A stretch of 64,000 bases of DNA from Alcaligenes sp. SDU_A2 (GTDB lineage: Bacteria; Pseudomonadota; Gammaproteobacteria; Burkholderiales; Burkholderiaceae_B). The position numbers were made by a program, and so were the translations under genes. The stretch lies in the NCBI RefSeq assembly GCF_038237375.1, contig NZ_CP151273.1, positions 744,001 to 808,000 of the forward strand. Reading direction: 5' to 3'. Each line of letters opens with the position of its first letter. The stretch's first letter is position 1. The notes under the pieces are model-generated. The model made no database searches. It was given only the letters and a program-made list of their open reading frames with translations, and was not told the origin of the DNA. This document shows positions 7,813 to 16,269 of the stretch, piece after piece.

Positions 7813-8658
7813 ATGTTTGGATGGTTAAGCGGACGCGGCGCGCGGCGCAGCCAAGTGGAGCAGACGCTGGCATCGATGGACGATGCGCAGTGGCAGCAGG
7901 CCGTGCGCGCGCACAATTTTCTGCATGGCCTGTCGGCACAGGAATTGGACAGTTTGCGCCAGCGCACCGCGTGGCTGCTGGCCAGCAAGCAGTTCACCGG
8001 CACGCAGGGGTTGCAGGTCAGCGAACCGATCAAGCTGTCGATCGCCGTGCAGGCGGCGTTGCCTATCTTGAACATGGACCCGGCGGTCTACGAGGGATGG
8101 ACGGAGATCGTGCTTTATCCGGGGCAGTTCATGATTCCCCAGCAGGACGTGGACGAGGCTGGCGTTGTGCACGAATACCTGATGCCGGCCTCGGGCGAGG
8201 CCTGGGACGGCGGGCCGGTCATTCTGTCCTGGGAGCAAAGCGGGCCGTATGGCGAAGCGGGTATGAACGTGGTCATCCACGAGTTCGCCCACAAGCTCGA
8301 TTTGCTGGGGGGGACAGCCGATGGCATGCCGCCTTTGCACGACTATGCCGACCTGTCCGCCCGTCGCTGGCGGCAGGTGTTGGAGCAGTCGTTTGACGCG
8401 TTCGAGCATGCTTTGGATGCCGTGGAGCAGGCCATTCCACCCGATGTGGACCCCGAGTCCGAGACGGCCATGCCGTGGTACGACACCTTGCCGCTGGACC
8501 CGTATGCGGCCACCGACCACGCCGAATTTTTTGCTGTCAGCTCGGAAGCGTTTTTTATCGACCCTGCCCCCCTGGCGCACATGTTGCCGCAGTGGTACGA
8601 GCTGCTGCGCCGGTACTACCGCCAGGACCCGCTGGCGCGGTGGCAGCCCCGGCGTTGA
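7813..8658 (+). CDS. mtfA: MtfA-type zinc metallopeptidase
   Basis: A protein of 281 residues of peptidase family M90. The zinc-binding motif HEFAH lies at 156-160 (IHEFAHKLD), and a downstream Glu in DHAEFFAVSSEAFF fits the third ligand. The N-terminal region (LSAQELDSLRQRTAWLL) is family-typical. In E. coli, MtfA (YeeI) binds the repressor Mlc and influences glucose phosphotransferase expression; in a betaproteobacterium the partner may differ. Its last 104 bases overlap, antisense, the 3' end of the MFS gene. Confidence 0.9.
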   Translation: MFGWLSGRGARRSQVEQTLASMDDAQWQQAVRAHNFLHGLSAQELDSLRQRTAWLLASKQFTGTQGLQVSEPIKLSIAVQAALPILNMDPAVYEGWTEIVLYPGQFMIPQQDVDEAGVVHEYLMPASGEAWDGGPVILSWEQSGPYGEAGMNVVIHEFAHKLDLLGGTADGMPPLHDYADLSARRWRQVLEQSFDAFEHALDAVEQAIPPDVDPESETAMPWYDTLPLDPYAATDHAEFFAVSSEAFFIDPAPLAHMLPQWYELLRRYYRQDPLARWQPRR

Positions 8659-10120
8659 CGGGCTGGGCGGCAGGGCATGGCTGAACGGCGGGCCTTGTGT
8701 CGGCGTACGTTGCGGGCTGGCCGTGGACGTCGGGCCGGATTTGTCGCCATAGCAGCAGGGACATGAGTATGGCGGCCACGATGGCGTAGCCTTGGACATG
8801 CAGAAAGCCTTCCAGGTGCCCGGGCAGTTCAGGGAGTTCGGACAAGGCAGGCGCATATAGCAAGGTAATGGCGCATACCCCCAGCGCCGCGCCTACCTGC
8901 TGCAAGGTCGAGAGCAGCCCGGAGGCTGGTCCGGCTTGTTCGATGCTGACCCGGCTGAGCAGCAGGCCCAGCAAGGGTGTCATGGTCAGACCTTGGGCGA
9001 TGCCCAATAACATGACCAGGGCGCGCAGCAGCCCGAGTCCGGCCGAATCATGGTGCAGCAGGGCATAGGCCGCCAGGCCGATAAAGCTGATGATGTGCAA
9101 CACGCCGCCCGCTAAAATGACAGTATTGCCCAGGCGTCGCACCAATAGGGGGGCCGTCAGGGAGGCCAGCATGAACATGACGTTGGCCGGGGCAAACAGC
9201 AGGCCGGCCTGCATGGGCGTCAGGCCCAGGCCCTGCTGGCTGAGCAGGGCAAAGCTGATAAAGAAGGCCCCGGCGGTGGAGTACAGCAGGATGACCAGCA
9301 GGCTGGCATATCTGAAGTCGGGACGCAGGAGCAACTGCATGTCCAGCAGCACAGGCAGGCCACGATGTTGCCGCAGGTATTCGCGACGGGCAGTCAGAAT
9401 CAGCAGGCTTGCGCCGCCCAGCAGACTGATCAGGCTCCAGACGGGCCAGTGCCGGGCCGGCCCTTCCAGTAAACCAAGCAACACGCCCAGCACACCTAAT
9501 GCCAAAGCCAGCGCCGTGCCCGGCGTCAGGTGCGCGCCGGCCGGTTCGCGGCTTTCGGGGATATGGCGCAGCAAAACTAGGATAAGCAGTCCTATGGGGA
9601 CATTGATCAGAAAAATCATGCGCCAGCCCAGCTCCAGCAGGTCGGCATGCAAGAGCCAGCCGCCCAGCACCTGACCGCTTAGCGCGGCCAGTCCCAGGCA
9701 GGCTCCCAAGCAGGCAAAGGCGCTGCGTTGCCGTTCGGCCGCGACGCTGACCCGTAAAATGGCGTAGACCTGTGGAAACATCAGGGCTGCGGTGGCTCCT
9801 TGCAGGATGCGGGCCAGAATCAGGCTATGGATCTCGGGCGCCAGACCACACAGTGCGGATGCGACGCTGAAGCTGCCGACGCCCCAGCCGAACAGGCGGC
9901 GGCGGCCATAGCGGTCGCCCAAGCGGCTGCTGCTGATCAGCGTCATGCCAAAGCTGAGCTCGTAGGCGGCCACCACCAGTCCCGCCTGTCCTAGACTGGC
10001 TTCTAAGGAATCCTGCAGGCTAGGCAGGGCGACATTGACGACAAACAGATCAAAAATGGATAGAAAGGCGGCTGCCATCAGCAGTGTCATCGCCAGCGGG
10101 GAAACAGAACGCGTAACCAT
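8555..10120 (-). CDS. MFS drug-efflux transporter, DHA2-like
   Basis: An integral membrane protein of 521 residues with about 14 predicted transmembrane helices, as in the DHA2 drug:proton antiporters. Motif A is seen in SRLGDRYGRRRLFG after helix 2 and motif C in LGLAALSGQVLGGWL. Recognisable transporter ends near residue 462; the last 58 residues are Ala/Pro/Gly/Thr-rich, and the final 34 are encoded opposite the end of mtfA. That tail looks like accidental extension past a lost stop. The gene is divergent from an XRE regulator 112 bases away, which probably controls it. Confidence 0.88.
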   Translation of the reverse strand: MVTRSVSPLAMTLLMAAAFLSIFDLFVVNVALPSLQDSLEASLGQAGLVVAAYELSFGMTLISSSRLGDRYGRRRLFGWGVGSFSVASALCGLAPEIHSLILARILQGATAALMFPQVYAILRVSVAAERQRSAFACLGACLGLAALSGQVLGGWLLHADLLELGWRMIFLINVPIGLLILVLLRHIPESREPAGAHLTPGTALALALGVLGVLLGLLEGPARHWPVWSLISLLGGASLLILTARREYLRQHRGLPVLLDMQLLLRPDFRYASLLVILLYSTAGAFFISFALLSQQGLGLTPMQAGLLFAPANVMFMLASLTAPLLVRRLGNTVILAGGVLHIISFIGLAAYALLHHDSAGLGLLRALVMLLGIAQGLTMTPLLGLLLSRVSIEQAGPASGLLSTLQQVGAALGVCAITLLYAPALSELPELPGHLEGFLHVQGYAIVAAILMSLLLWRQIRPDVHGQPATYADTRPAVQPCPAAQPVNAGAATAPAGPGGSTGAAARTTAATCAPGGQGR

Positions 10121-10162
10121 AAGACCTCCAAGAAGGAGCTTTATTCTGGGTGCGCTATGCTT

Positions 10163-10192
10163 CTATTACAATTTACCTGTTTATACTATTAC
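10163..10192. promoter_or_regulatory. Paired CTATTAC repeats between MFS and XRE genes
   Basis: The 112-base divergent region is A+T-rich and carries two direct copies of CTATTAC (10163-10169 and 10186-10192) 23 bases apart, about two helical turns. That suits a dimeric repressor binding one face of DNA. It is a plausible binding site for the adjacent XRE regulator, but the motif is short and the call is weak. Confidence 0.25.
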
Positions 10193-10232
10193 TTATGGTC
10201 ATCCTTTATGACTGGACGCAGGAGCCGTGTGT

Positions 10233-11051
10233 ATGAGCAAACCCCGAACCCGCCCTGCCTTGGCGCAGTTTTTACAGGCGCAACGACGCAGTTTGAATCC
10301 GGCCGACTACGGTTTTCCGACAGGCGGACGGCGCCGCACGCCTGGGCTGCGCCGTGAAGAGGTCGCTGCCTTGGCCGGCGTGGGGCTGGCTTGGTATACC
10401 TGGCTGGAGCAGGGACGCGGAATCGGGGTGTCCGAAGCGTTTCTGGAACGACTGGCGCAGGTGTTTCGGTTGGGTGCGTCCGAGCGGCGACATTTGTTTT
10501 TGCTGGCGTGCCAGCGGCCTCCGGTGGAGTCGGGCCGAAGCTGGTGTCAGGTGCCGCCGCTGGTGCGCCGTTTGATGCAGGATCTGCATCCTCATCCGGC
10601 TTATATGTTGAACCTGCGCTGGGATGTGCTGGCCTGGAACCCGGCGGCTCAGGCGCTGTTTGGCTTCGAGGATCAGCCGGCGGGCCGGCGAAATCGGCTC
10701 TGGATGCTATTTACGGACGAGCGCACGCGTGTCCGCATGCAGGATTGGAAAGAGCAGTTGCCAGGGTTGGTAGCCGGATTCCGGCGGGATTTTGTAGCCG
10801 CGCAGCTGGCTCCGGACTTTGTCGAATTGGTGAACGAGCTGGAACGGGTATCGCCTGAATTTAAGGTGTTGTGGCGGCAACAAGATATTCAACAAGCCTG
10901 CCGCGGGCGGGCCTGGTTCGGCCTGGAGGGCCAGCCGATGCGTCAGTACGAACATACCACCTTGATCGTGGACCAGGACAAGCATTTGCGTTTGCAGGTC
11001 CACGTTCCGGTAGAAGAGGCGGATTATTCCGACGTGCTGGTTTCCCAGTAG
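10233..11051 (+). CDS. XRE-family transcriptional regulator with MmyB-like ligand domain
   Basis: A protein of 272 residues. The N-terminal helix-turn-helix (RTPGLRREEVAALAGVGLAW, then TWLEQGRG) is the common form in actinobacterial and proteobacterial XRE regulators. A C-terminal MmyB-like (PAS-related) ligand-binding domain starts near HPAYMLNLRWDVLAWN. I chose ATG 10233 because CAGGAG lies 8 bases upstream; a GTG at 10227 is in frame. It probably represses the divergent MFS pump in response to a small molecule, a common arrangement for this family. The 3' end overlaps the convergent mgtC-like gene by 28 bases. Confidence 0.88.
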   Translation: MSKPRTRPALAQFLQAQRRSLNPADYGFPTGGRRRTPGLRREEVAALAGVGLAWYTWLEQGRGIGVSEAFLERLAQVFRLGASERRHLFLLACQRPPVESGRSWCQVPPLVRRLMQDLHPHPAYMLNLRWDVLAWNPAAQALFGFEDQPAGRRNRLWMLFTDERTRVRMQDWKEQLPGLVAGFRRDFVAAQLAPDFVELVNELERVSPEFKVLWRQQDIQQACRGRAWFGLEGQPMRQYEHTTLIVDQDKHLRLQVHVPVEEADYSDVLVSQ

Positions 11052-11740
11052 ACTTGCTGTATGGCCGGATGGGCGCAGAGCCGGGCCTGTAGGCGATCGC
11101 TGTCACGCGGGTCGATGGAGGTCGCCATCAGTGTTGCTTTGATTTCCACCAGGGTTTCCGCGAATGCGCTGATTTCCAGTTCGCCCAGTGGGTAGTTTTC
11201 CTGCTCCAGCAGATCTTCCAATGCCTGTGTGGCCGCTTGGCGTTGTTCGGCAGGCGTGATGATATGGATGATGTGGGTGACTTCGCTGGCCTGGGCATCC
11301 ATAGGCAGGCGGTTGATGCTGTTGACCACGGGGCGCAGCAGGGTATTGGCGGCCAGCACGAACAAGGTGGCCAGCACGGCTTCCACGATCAGGTCGGCCC
11401 CGGCGCAGGCACCGATGGCGGCCGATCCCCACAAGGTGGCGGCGGTATTTAAGCCGCGCACATGGCCTTCTTCGCGCATGATGACGCCGGCACCCAGAAA
11501 CCCCACGCCGGACACCACATACGCCACCACGCGGACTGCGCCGTCTGCGCCGGCAATGCGAAATGCCATGTCCACGAAAATAGCCGCGCCCACGCAGACC
11601 AGTACATTGGTGCGCAGACCGGCGGTGCGCTGGCGGTATTGCCGCTCAAAGCCCACGATGCCGCCCATCAGAAAAGCCGTCAGCAGGCTGACCAGGGTAT
11701 TCAGGATCTCGTCCGGGTTGATGGTCTGAAATGCGTGCAT
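11024..11740 (-). CDS. MgtC/SapB family membrane protein
   Basis: A protein of 238 residues with about five N-terminal transmembrane segments holding the MgtC signature (GGIVGFERQYRQRTAGLRTN, then GVGFLGAGVIMREEG and GLNTAATLW). A C-terminal cytoplasmic ACT-like domain (from about residue 155) is present, as in full-length MgtC. MgtC proteins support growth at low magnesium and inside macrophages and modulate the F1Fo ATP synthase; many homologues have no tested role. Transcription runs in the same direction as the upstream AraC regulator. A perfect inverted repeat lies just upstream. Confidence 0.9.
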   Translation of the reverse strand: MHAFQTINPDEILNTLVSLLTAFLMGGIVGFERQYRQRTAGLRTNVLVCVGAAIFVDMAFRIAGADGAVRVVAYVVSGVGFLGAGVIMREEGHVRGLNTAATLWGSAAIGACAGADLIVEAVLATLFVLAANTLLRPVVNSINRLPMDAQASEVTHIIHIITPAEQRQAATQALEDLLEQENYPLGELEISAFAETLVEIKATLMATSIDPRDSDRLQARLCAHPAIQQVYWETSTSE

Positions 11741-11790
11741 GGCGTCCTCCTGACGATGATGGGTAAGCGCTGGGCAGGATACGTCAATTA

Positions 11791-11810
11791 CATGTCATGT
11801 TGATGACATG
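11791..11810. promoter_or_regulatory. Perfect 8-4-8 palindrome upstream of the mgtC-like gene
   Basis: CATGTCAT-GTTG-ATGACATG is a perfect inverted repeat located 51-70 bases upstream of the mgtC-like start and just after the end of the AraC gene. The size and position suit an operator for a dimeric regulator of the mgtC-like gene. The hairpin could instead help end the araC transcript, but no U-run follows. Confidence 0.35.
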
Positions 11811-11829
11811 AAGCGCAAGTGTCCACGGT

Positions 11830-12684
11830 TCAGTCCGATTTGCGCGCTGCCAGCCAGTCTCGTATCGACAGTCCGGTTTTCTGCCGGAACAGGCGCGAGA
11901 GCGCCGAAGGATTGGCATAACCCAGATCGATGGCGATGCGTTTGGCCGATTGCCCTTGGCTCAGTCGCTGGCAGGCCAGGGACAGACGCCATTGCGCCAG
12001 GTAGTCCGCCGGGGTGTCGCCGACCCAGTGTTTGAACTGCGCGGCAAAAGCGCTGCGCGACAAACCGGCTTCCTGGGCCAGAGACTGCACGGTCCAATCG
12101 CGCCCTGGGTCGGCCTGTATGGCCAGCAGGGCGCGTGCGATGGGCGGGTGCGACAGGCCGCGAAATAAACCCACCGGAATGGCACAGCGGTCGGGATGGT
12201 CGAACAGCCAGCGCAGCAGTTGCAGCAGCACGATCTCGAACAGGCGGTCAGCCAGCAGGCGGTGGCCGCAGCGCACAGAGGCCGTTTCGGCAAACAGCAG
12301 TTCCAATGCCTGGCTCAGGCCCGGAACCTCGTCCAGTGCTACGACGATCAGGCTGGGCAGGGAGCGGGCCAGCGGATGCATCTCGCCGCCGTCGAAATCC
12401 AGCGTGGCGCAGGTAAAGTCCCAGCCTTCTTGCGGCGGGTAGTGAAAGGTATGCTCCAGCGGGCGGGGGTAGAAGATCAGGCTGGGACGCTCGATCCGTA
12501 TGGTCTGCGGCACCGGGTCCCGGGCATCGTGGCGTACGGTCAGTTCGCCGTGTCGCAGAATGTGTAGAAACGCGCGGCCGGGCTGGGCGGCAAAGCGCGT
12601 CACGCCGCATAGCGAACCGTTGTAGAACAGATGCGCGCGCACGCGGAACTGATCCAGCAGTAAAGAGAGCCGGTCCAGATTCAT
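11830..12684 (-). CDS. AraC-family transcriptional regulator (cupin_6 type)
   Basis: A protein of 284 residues from ATG 12684, preceded by a G-rich ribosome site; an upstream extension is open but unsupported. The N-terminal half is a cupin-like ligand domain (FYNGSLCGVTRFAAQPGRAF, HILRHGEL). The C-terminal half has two AraC helix-turn-helix motifs: the first near WTVQSLAQEAGLSRSAFAAQF, the second in IAIDLGYANPSALSRLFRQ. It is divergent from the AhpD-like gene (141 bases between starts). Members of this subgroup commonly activate an adjacent oxidoreductase or peroxidase-like gene, so the AhpD-like gene is the likely target. Confidence 0.9.
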   Translation of the reverse strand: MNLDRLSLLLDQFRVRAHLFYNGSLCGVTRFAAQPGRAFLHILRHGELTVRHDARDPVPQTIRIERPSLIFYPRPLEHTFHYPPQEGWDFTCATLDFDGGEMHPLARSLPSLIVVALDEVPGLSQALELLFAETASVRCGHRLLADRLFEIVLLQLLRWLFDHPDRCAIPVGLFRGLSHPPIARALLAIQADPGRDWTVQSLAQEAGLSRSAFAAQFKHWVGDTPADYLAQWRLSLACQRLSQGQSAKRIAIDLGYANPSALSRLFRQKTGLSIRDWLAARKSD

Positions 12685-12825
12685 GATGCCCCCAAGGCAG
12701 TGGATGGAAAGATAACTTATGTGGATTGATCTTATCCAATAGTCCTGTTTTTGGCGAGACACTGCATCATGTCCAGCCGGACACTTTTTCGGGTCGTTGC
12801 CGGCCCCCTATTCCAGGAGCATATT

Positions 12826-13365
12826 ATGTCCCGTCTTTCCCTGCCCGATGTTGCCCAGGCCCCTGCCGCCAGCCAGCCAGCTTTGCAGGAAATTCAGAAA
12901 GCATTCGGTGCCGTACCGGCCATGTTCCGCACTGTTTCTTTGTCGCCCGCCGCTTTGCGCAGCATGTGGGGTTCGTTCGGTGCTTTGGGCGGCGGCACGC
13001 TGGGTGCCAAGCTGGGCGAACAACTGGCGGTAGCGATTGCCGATCGCAACCGCTGCGAATACTGCCTGGCCGCCCATACGGCTTTGGGCGGCAAAGCCGG
13101 CCTGAGCGAGGAAACCCTGGCCAAGGCTCAGCAAGGTCAGTCCGACGACCCGCGCACTGCAGCCGCACTGGCGTTTGTGCTCAAGCTGGTCGATAAGCGC
13201 GGTCAGGTTTCCCAGGCCGATGTGCAAGCCGTGCGTCAGGCCGGCTTTGACGAAGGCCAGGTCGTGGAGCTGATTGCCGTGACCGCCCTGAATCTGTTTA
13301 CCAACTATGTGAACGTGGCGCTGGATGTACCAGTGGACTTCAAAGTCGTGGAACTGACTGCCTGA
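12826..13365 (+). CDS. AhpD-like carboxymuconolactone decarboxylase family protein
   Basis: A protein of 179 residues starting at ATG 12826 behind an AGGAG ribosome site. The AhpD core is intact: Glu65, then Cys77-x-x-Cys80 and His84 (RCEYCLAAH), the relay used for thiol peroxidase-type chemistry. True carboxymuconolactone decarboxylases lack the CxxC pair, so a peroxidase- or reductase-like role is better supported than decarboxylation. The divergent AraC regulator probably controls it. A strong hairpin follows the gene. Confidence 0.88.
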   Translation: MSRLSLPDVAQAPAASQPALQEIQKAFGAVPAMFRTVSLSPAALRSMWGSFGALGGGTLGAKLGEQLAVAIADRNRCEYCLAAHTALGGKAGLSEETLAKAQQGQSDDPRTAAALAFVLKLVDKRGQVSQADVQAVRQAGFDEGQVVELIAVTALNLFTNYVNVALDVPVDFKVVELTA

Positions 13366-13413
13366 TCGCCGACACCGTGCATTGTGGCCTTTTGGCAAGG
13401 CAGTGCCGGTGTC

Positions 13414-13446
13414 AACAACAAAGCCGTCCCATGTGGGACGGCCTTG
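13414..13446. terminator. Shared hairpin between AhpD-like and MipA genes
   Basis: A long stem with one A-C mismatch (CAACAAAGCCGTCCCA paired with TGGGACGGCCTTGTTG) lies between two convergent genes, 48 bases after one stop and 22 bases after the other. It probably ends both transcripts, although U-runs are short on either side. Confidence 0.6.
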
Positions 13447-13468
13447 TTGCGTGGGCAAGCGTAATTGC

Positions 13469-14248
13469 TTAGAACTGATACGACACACTGAGCGAGCCGA
13501 ACGTGGAATTGCGTTTTTCCACCAGTGGGCTGTCTTTGGTCTTGCCGGCCAGCGATTGCATGCCCAGGCTCAGATCGGCGCTCCAGTTGGCGCTCAGTTG
13601 GTGGGTCAGCGTGGCCGACAGACCATAGGAGCGCATCCCGCCTTTCATTTCGTATGGTTTCAATTGGCCACCGCTGGCGCGGGCTTCGTGGGCCTTGACG
13701 CCGAACCAGGTGTTCATGGCTTTTTTGCTGGACCAGTGGGCGTTGGCACCCAGGCTGAACGAGGTATTGCCCGAATCCGACATCCAGGCCAGGTAGGACA
13801 GATCCAGCATCAGGCCGCTGCCGTACTGGCTCTTGAAGGCTTGATAATAGGTCAGGCCGACGCCGAAACGACCCATTTGGTACTCGGTGAAAATACCGCC
13901 TACGCTGTGGTGTTTGATCTCGTCGGTGCCGCGCAGACGCTTGCCGTCTTTTTCCTTGCGGCCGCCTTGCATGCCCAGGTACAGGCCGCTTGTCCATTCC
14001 GGGGTGATGTTGAACATGACACCGACGGCGGGACCGTTGCCACGGCCGCCGATGAACCAGTTTTCGCCGGCGATGTTGATGACGGGAGAAGGACCGAATT
14101 TATATTCTTTCGAGCCCTCGTATTTTGGGGCATAACCAATACCGGCACCAATGGTGAAGTCAACGGCGTGGGCGGTGCCGGCGCAGGTGGCGGCCAGCAG
14201 CACAGCCAGGGTCCGCAGGCGCAGCAGGGTAGAGAAGGGGGTAGTCAC
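13469..14248 (-). CDS. MipA/OmpV family outer-membrane protein
   Basis: A protein of 259 residues starting at GTG 14248 after an AGGATG-type ribosome site. A signal peptide ends near GTAHA-VDF. The mature part begins with the MipA/OmpV pattern FTIGAGIGYAPKYEGSKEY, and the protein ends in SYQF, the C-terminal aromatic expected of an outer-membrane beta barrel. Family members include the scaffold MipA, linking MltA to PBP1b, and OmpV-like porins or adhesins; which applies here is unknown. The gene stands alone. Confidence 0.9.
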   Translation of the reverse strand: MTTPFSTLLRLRTLAVLLAATCAGTAHAVDFTIGAGIGYAPKYEGSKEYKFGPSPVINIAGENWFIGGRGNGPAVGVMFNITPEWTSGLYLGMQGGRKEKDGKRLRGTDEIKHHSVGGIFTEYQMGRFGVGLTYYQAFKSQYGSGLMLDLSYLAWMSDSGNTSFSLGANAHWSSKKAMNTWFGVKAHEARASGGQLKPYEMKGGMRSYGLSATLTHQLSANWSADLSLGMQSLAGKTKDSPLVEKRNSTFGSLSVSYQF

Positions 14249-14517
14249 GAGGCGTCATCCTTTAATTGATTCGTGAAAGCAAGAGGGCGTTTCAGATGCA
14301 TGCAGGCTGATCGTAGTCAGCCATCCGTGAAACAGCCGTCAAGGCTGCAAGCGCCTTGTGCTTTGTTGGGAATCCGTTCGGATGCGCCCGTTTGTAGGGC
14401 GTGGGGCGAGCCGGGTGCGACTGTATCCGCTCGCTGTGCTCCGTGCCTGCCCGCAGCGTGCTGGAGCAGGTCGGTCAGTGTGCGCGCTTGATTGCAGCGC
14501 GCGATAAGAAGCGGGCC

Positions 14518-15084
14518 TTAGCGTGCCTGGAGCCGGCGCGTCCAGTCGGACAGGGCCAGCAGTTGCTTGCGGATATAGCCTTCGGTGGCCTGGTCGTGCA
14601 GTTCGCCTTGCTCGTTGATCAGGTTCTGGGCGGTGGGAATCATGATTTCAGGCTGATTCAAGGGATGCACGTTTAGAAATACCAGGGTCTGGCGCAAGTG
14701 GTATTGCGCCCGTGCCGTGCCCAGACGTCCGGCGCTGGCTCCCATGATGGCGGCGGGCTTGTTCGCAAAAGGCTGGTCGGAGCCGCGCGAAGCCCAGTCA
14801 ATGGCATTTTTCAGGACGCCGGGCATGGAGTAGTTGTATTCGGGGGTGACAAACAGCAGCGCATCGGCCTGGGCGATTTGCTGGCGCAGGCGCTGCACGG
14901 ATTCCGGGAAACCCTGCTGGTAAATATCGTCGTTGTAGAGCGGGATGTCGTCGATCCGCGCATGGGAAAACACCATGTGCTCCGGTGCCAGCCGCTGGGC
15001 GCAACGCAGCAGGGCGGCATTGAAGGATTGTTGGCGCAGGCTGCCGCAGATGCCCAGGATCTTGATTGTTTCTGCTTGGCTCAT
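14518..15084 (-). CDS. NADPH-dependent FMN reductase family protein
   Basis: A flavodoxin-like protein of 188 residues. It starts with the FMN phosphate loop (ILGICGSLRQQSFNAALL) and carries the family motif TPEYNYSMPGVLKNAIDW near the middle. These proteins reduce FMN, quinones or azo/chromate compounds using NAD(P)H. It lies upstream, on the same strand, of an inverted-repeat-rich gap and next to the YdhR gene, so small redox enzymes are grouped here, but no shared pathway is evident. Confidence 0.92.
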   Translation of the reverse strand: MSQAETIKILGICGSLRQQSFNAALLRCAQRLAPEHMVFSHARIDDIPLYNDDIYQQGFPESVQRLRQQIAQADALLFVTPEYNYSMPGVLKNAIDWASRGSDQPFANKPAAIMGASAGRLGTARAQYHLRQTLVFLNVHPLNQPEIMIPTAQNLINEQGELHDQATEGYIRKQLLALSDWTRRLQAR

Positions 15085-15196
15085 GGTCTGAACTCCGTGT
15101 CGGGAATGGATGGGGGAATGCTGTATCGCCCGCTTTCGGCCTGCGGGCGGCGGATCAAGCGCCAGTGTATCCAGGGTGTGACAGGATGTCGCGGCA

Positions 15197-15499
15197 TCAG
15201 ACCGGGCCGCGGTCGATTTCGCTGAGCGGGTGATTCACCTCGAACAGCCGTCCTTGTACGCCGTCGATGCCGAAGCTGTTCAGCCGGCGAGTGTGCATCT
15301 CCAGATAGGCCTGCGCATGGGCGTGGTCCGTGAACAGGTAGACGCCGCCCGCCGTGCGTTCAGCCTGGTTTTCCGTCCAGATTTTCCAGATCAGGCCTGG
15401 TTCCTGGGCGATGGACTCGGCCAGTTCGCGCATGGCGGCGCTCATGTCGGCACCCCAGGGACCCGGATAGGGAAAATCAACATACAGCACGGTACTCAT
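15197..15499 (-). CDS. YdhR-type putative monooxygenase
   Basis: A protein of 100 residues from ATG 15499. It matches the YdhR family of dimeric ferredoxin-like alpha/beta-barrel proteins: the opening VLYVDFPYPGPWG, the central GLIWKIWTENQAERTAGGVY and HAHAQAYLEMHTRRL are characteristic. The family is related to antibiotic-biosynthesis monooxygenases and is thought to handle aromatic compounds, without proven substrate. The FMN reductase gene downstream on the same strand (112 bases away) could supply reduced flavin (inference). Confidence 0.9.
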   Translation of the reverse strand: MSTVLYVDFPYPGPWGADMSAAMRELAESIAQEPGLIWKIWTENQAERTAGGVYLFTDHAHAQAYLEMHTRRLNSFGIDGVQGRLFEVNHPLSEIDRGPV

Positions 15500-15626
15500 G
15501 AGAGGCTCCATTGAAAACAGATCCGCTTCATCTTACTCTTGTCGACTTGCAATGGCCGTGTTCTCTTTCGCGCAGCGTCGATGCGCCAAGAGGCTGGGTC
15601 TGTTCGATTTTCAGGAGCCTGTTGTC

Positions 15627-16223
15627 ATGCGTTGTCTGATCGTGCTGGCCCATCCTGTGCCAGGTAGTCTGTGTCATCATCTGGCCGCCCAAGCGCAGCA
15701 GCACTTGCGGCAGGCAGGACATCAGGTCGAGGTGCTGGATTTATATGCGCAGGGGTTTGATCCGGTGCTGAGTGCCCAGGAACGCCGTGCCTATTACGCC
15801 AAGGGCGAACCGCCTGTGCCTGATTCCATGCAGCAGGCGTTGCTGCAGGCCGAAGGCCTGGTCTTGTGCTTTCCTACCTGGTGGTTCGGCTTTCCGGCCA
15901 TTTTGAAGGGTTGGTTCGATCGGGTATGGAGCCCCGGCGTGGCCTTTGATCATGCCGACGACTTGGGTCCGATCCGAGCCCGTTTGACGAATCTGCGGCA
16001 TGTGCTGGCCATGACCACGCTAGGCTCGGCCGCTTGGGTAGACCTCCTGGTGATGCGGCAGCCAGTACGTCGGGTTTTGCGCGGTGCCTTGCTGGGTGCC
16101 TGCGCCCCTAAGGCAAAGCTCGATTTTTTGTCTCTGCATCGTAGCGAAACGGCCACACAGCAGCGCGTTGCGTCCTTTGAGGCCAAGATCGGCGCACGGC
16201 TGGCCCAATGGCCCCGTGACTGA
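15627..16223 (+). CDS. NAD(P)H dehydrogenase (quinone)-like flavoprotein
   Basis: A flavodoxin-fold oxidoreductase of 198 residues, starting at ATG 15627 with CAGGAG upstream. The N-terminal LIVLAHPVPGSLCHHLA is the FMN/FAD phosphate loop of the NQO1/MdaB/KefF group, and LVLCFPTWWFGFPAILKGWFDRV is the conserved flavin-ring segment. It is likely cytoplasmic and involved in two-electron quinone reduction. It is followed after 46 bases by an EamA transporter gene on the same strand. Confidence 0.9.
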   Translation: MRCLIVLAHPVPGSLCHHLAAQAQQHLRQAGHQVEVLDLYAQGFDPVLSAQERRAYYAKGEPPVPDSMQQALLQAEGLVLCFPTWWFGFPAILKGWFDRVWSPGVAFDHADDLGPIRARLTNLRHVLAMTTLGSAAWVDLLVMRQPVRRVLRGALLGACAPKAKLDFLSLHRSETATQQRVASFEAKIGARLAQWPRD

Positions 16224-16269
16224 AGCAGGCGTATAGTCGTCGTTTTTGCCCTTGGCTTGCGGGTGCATC

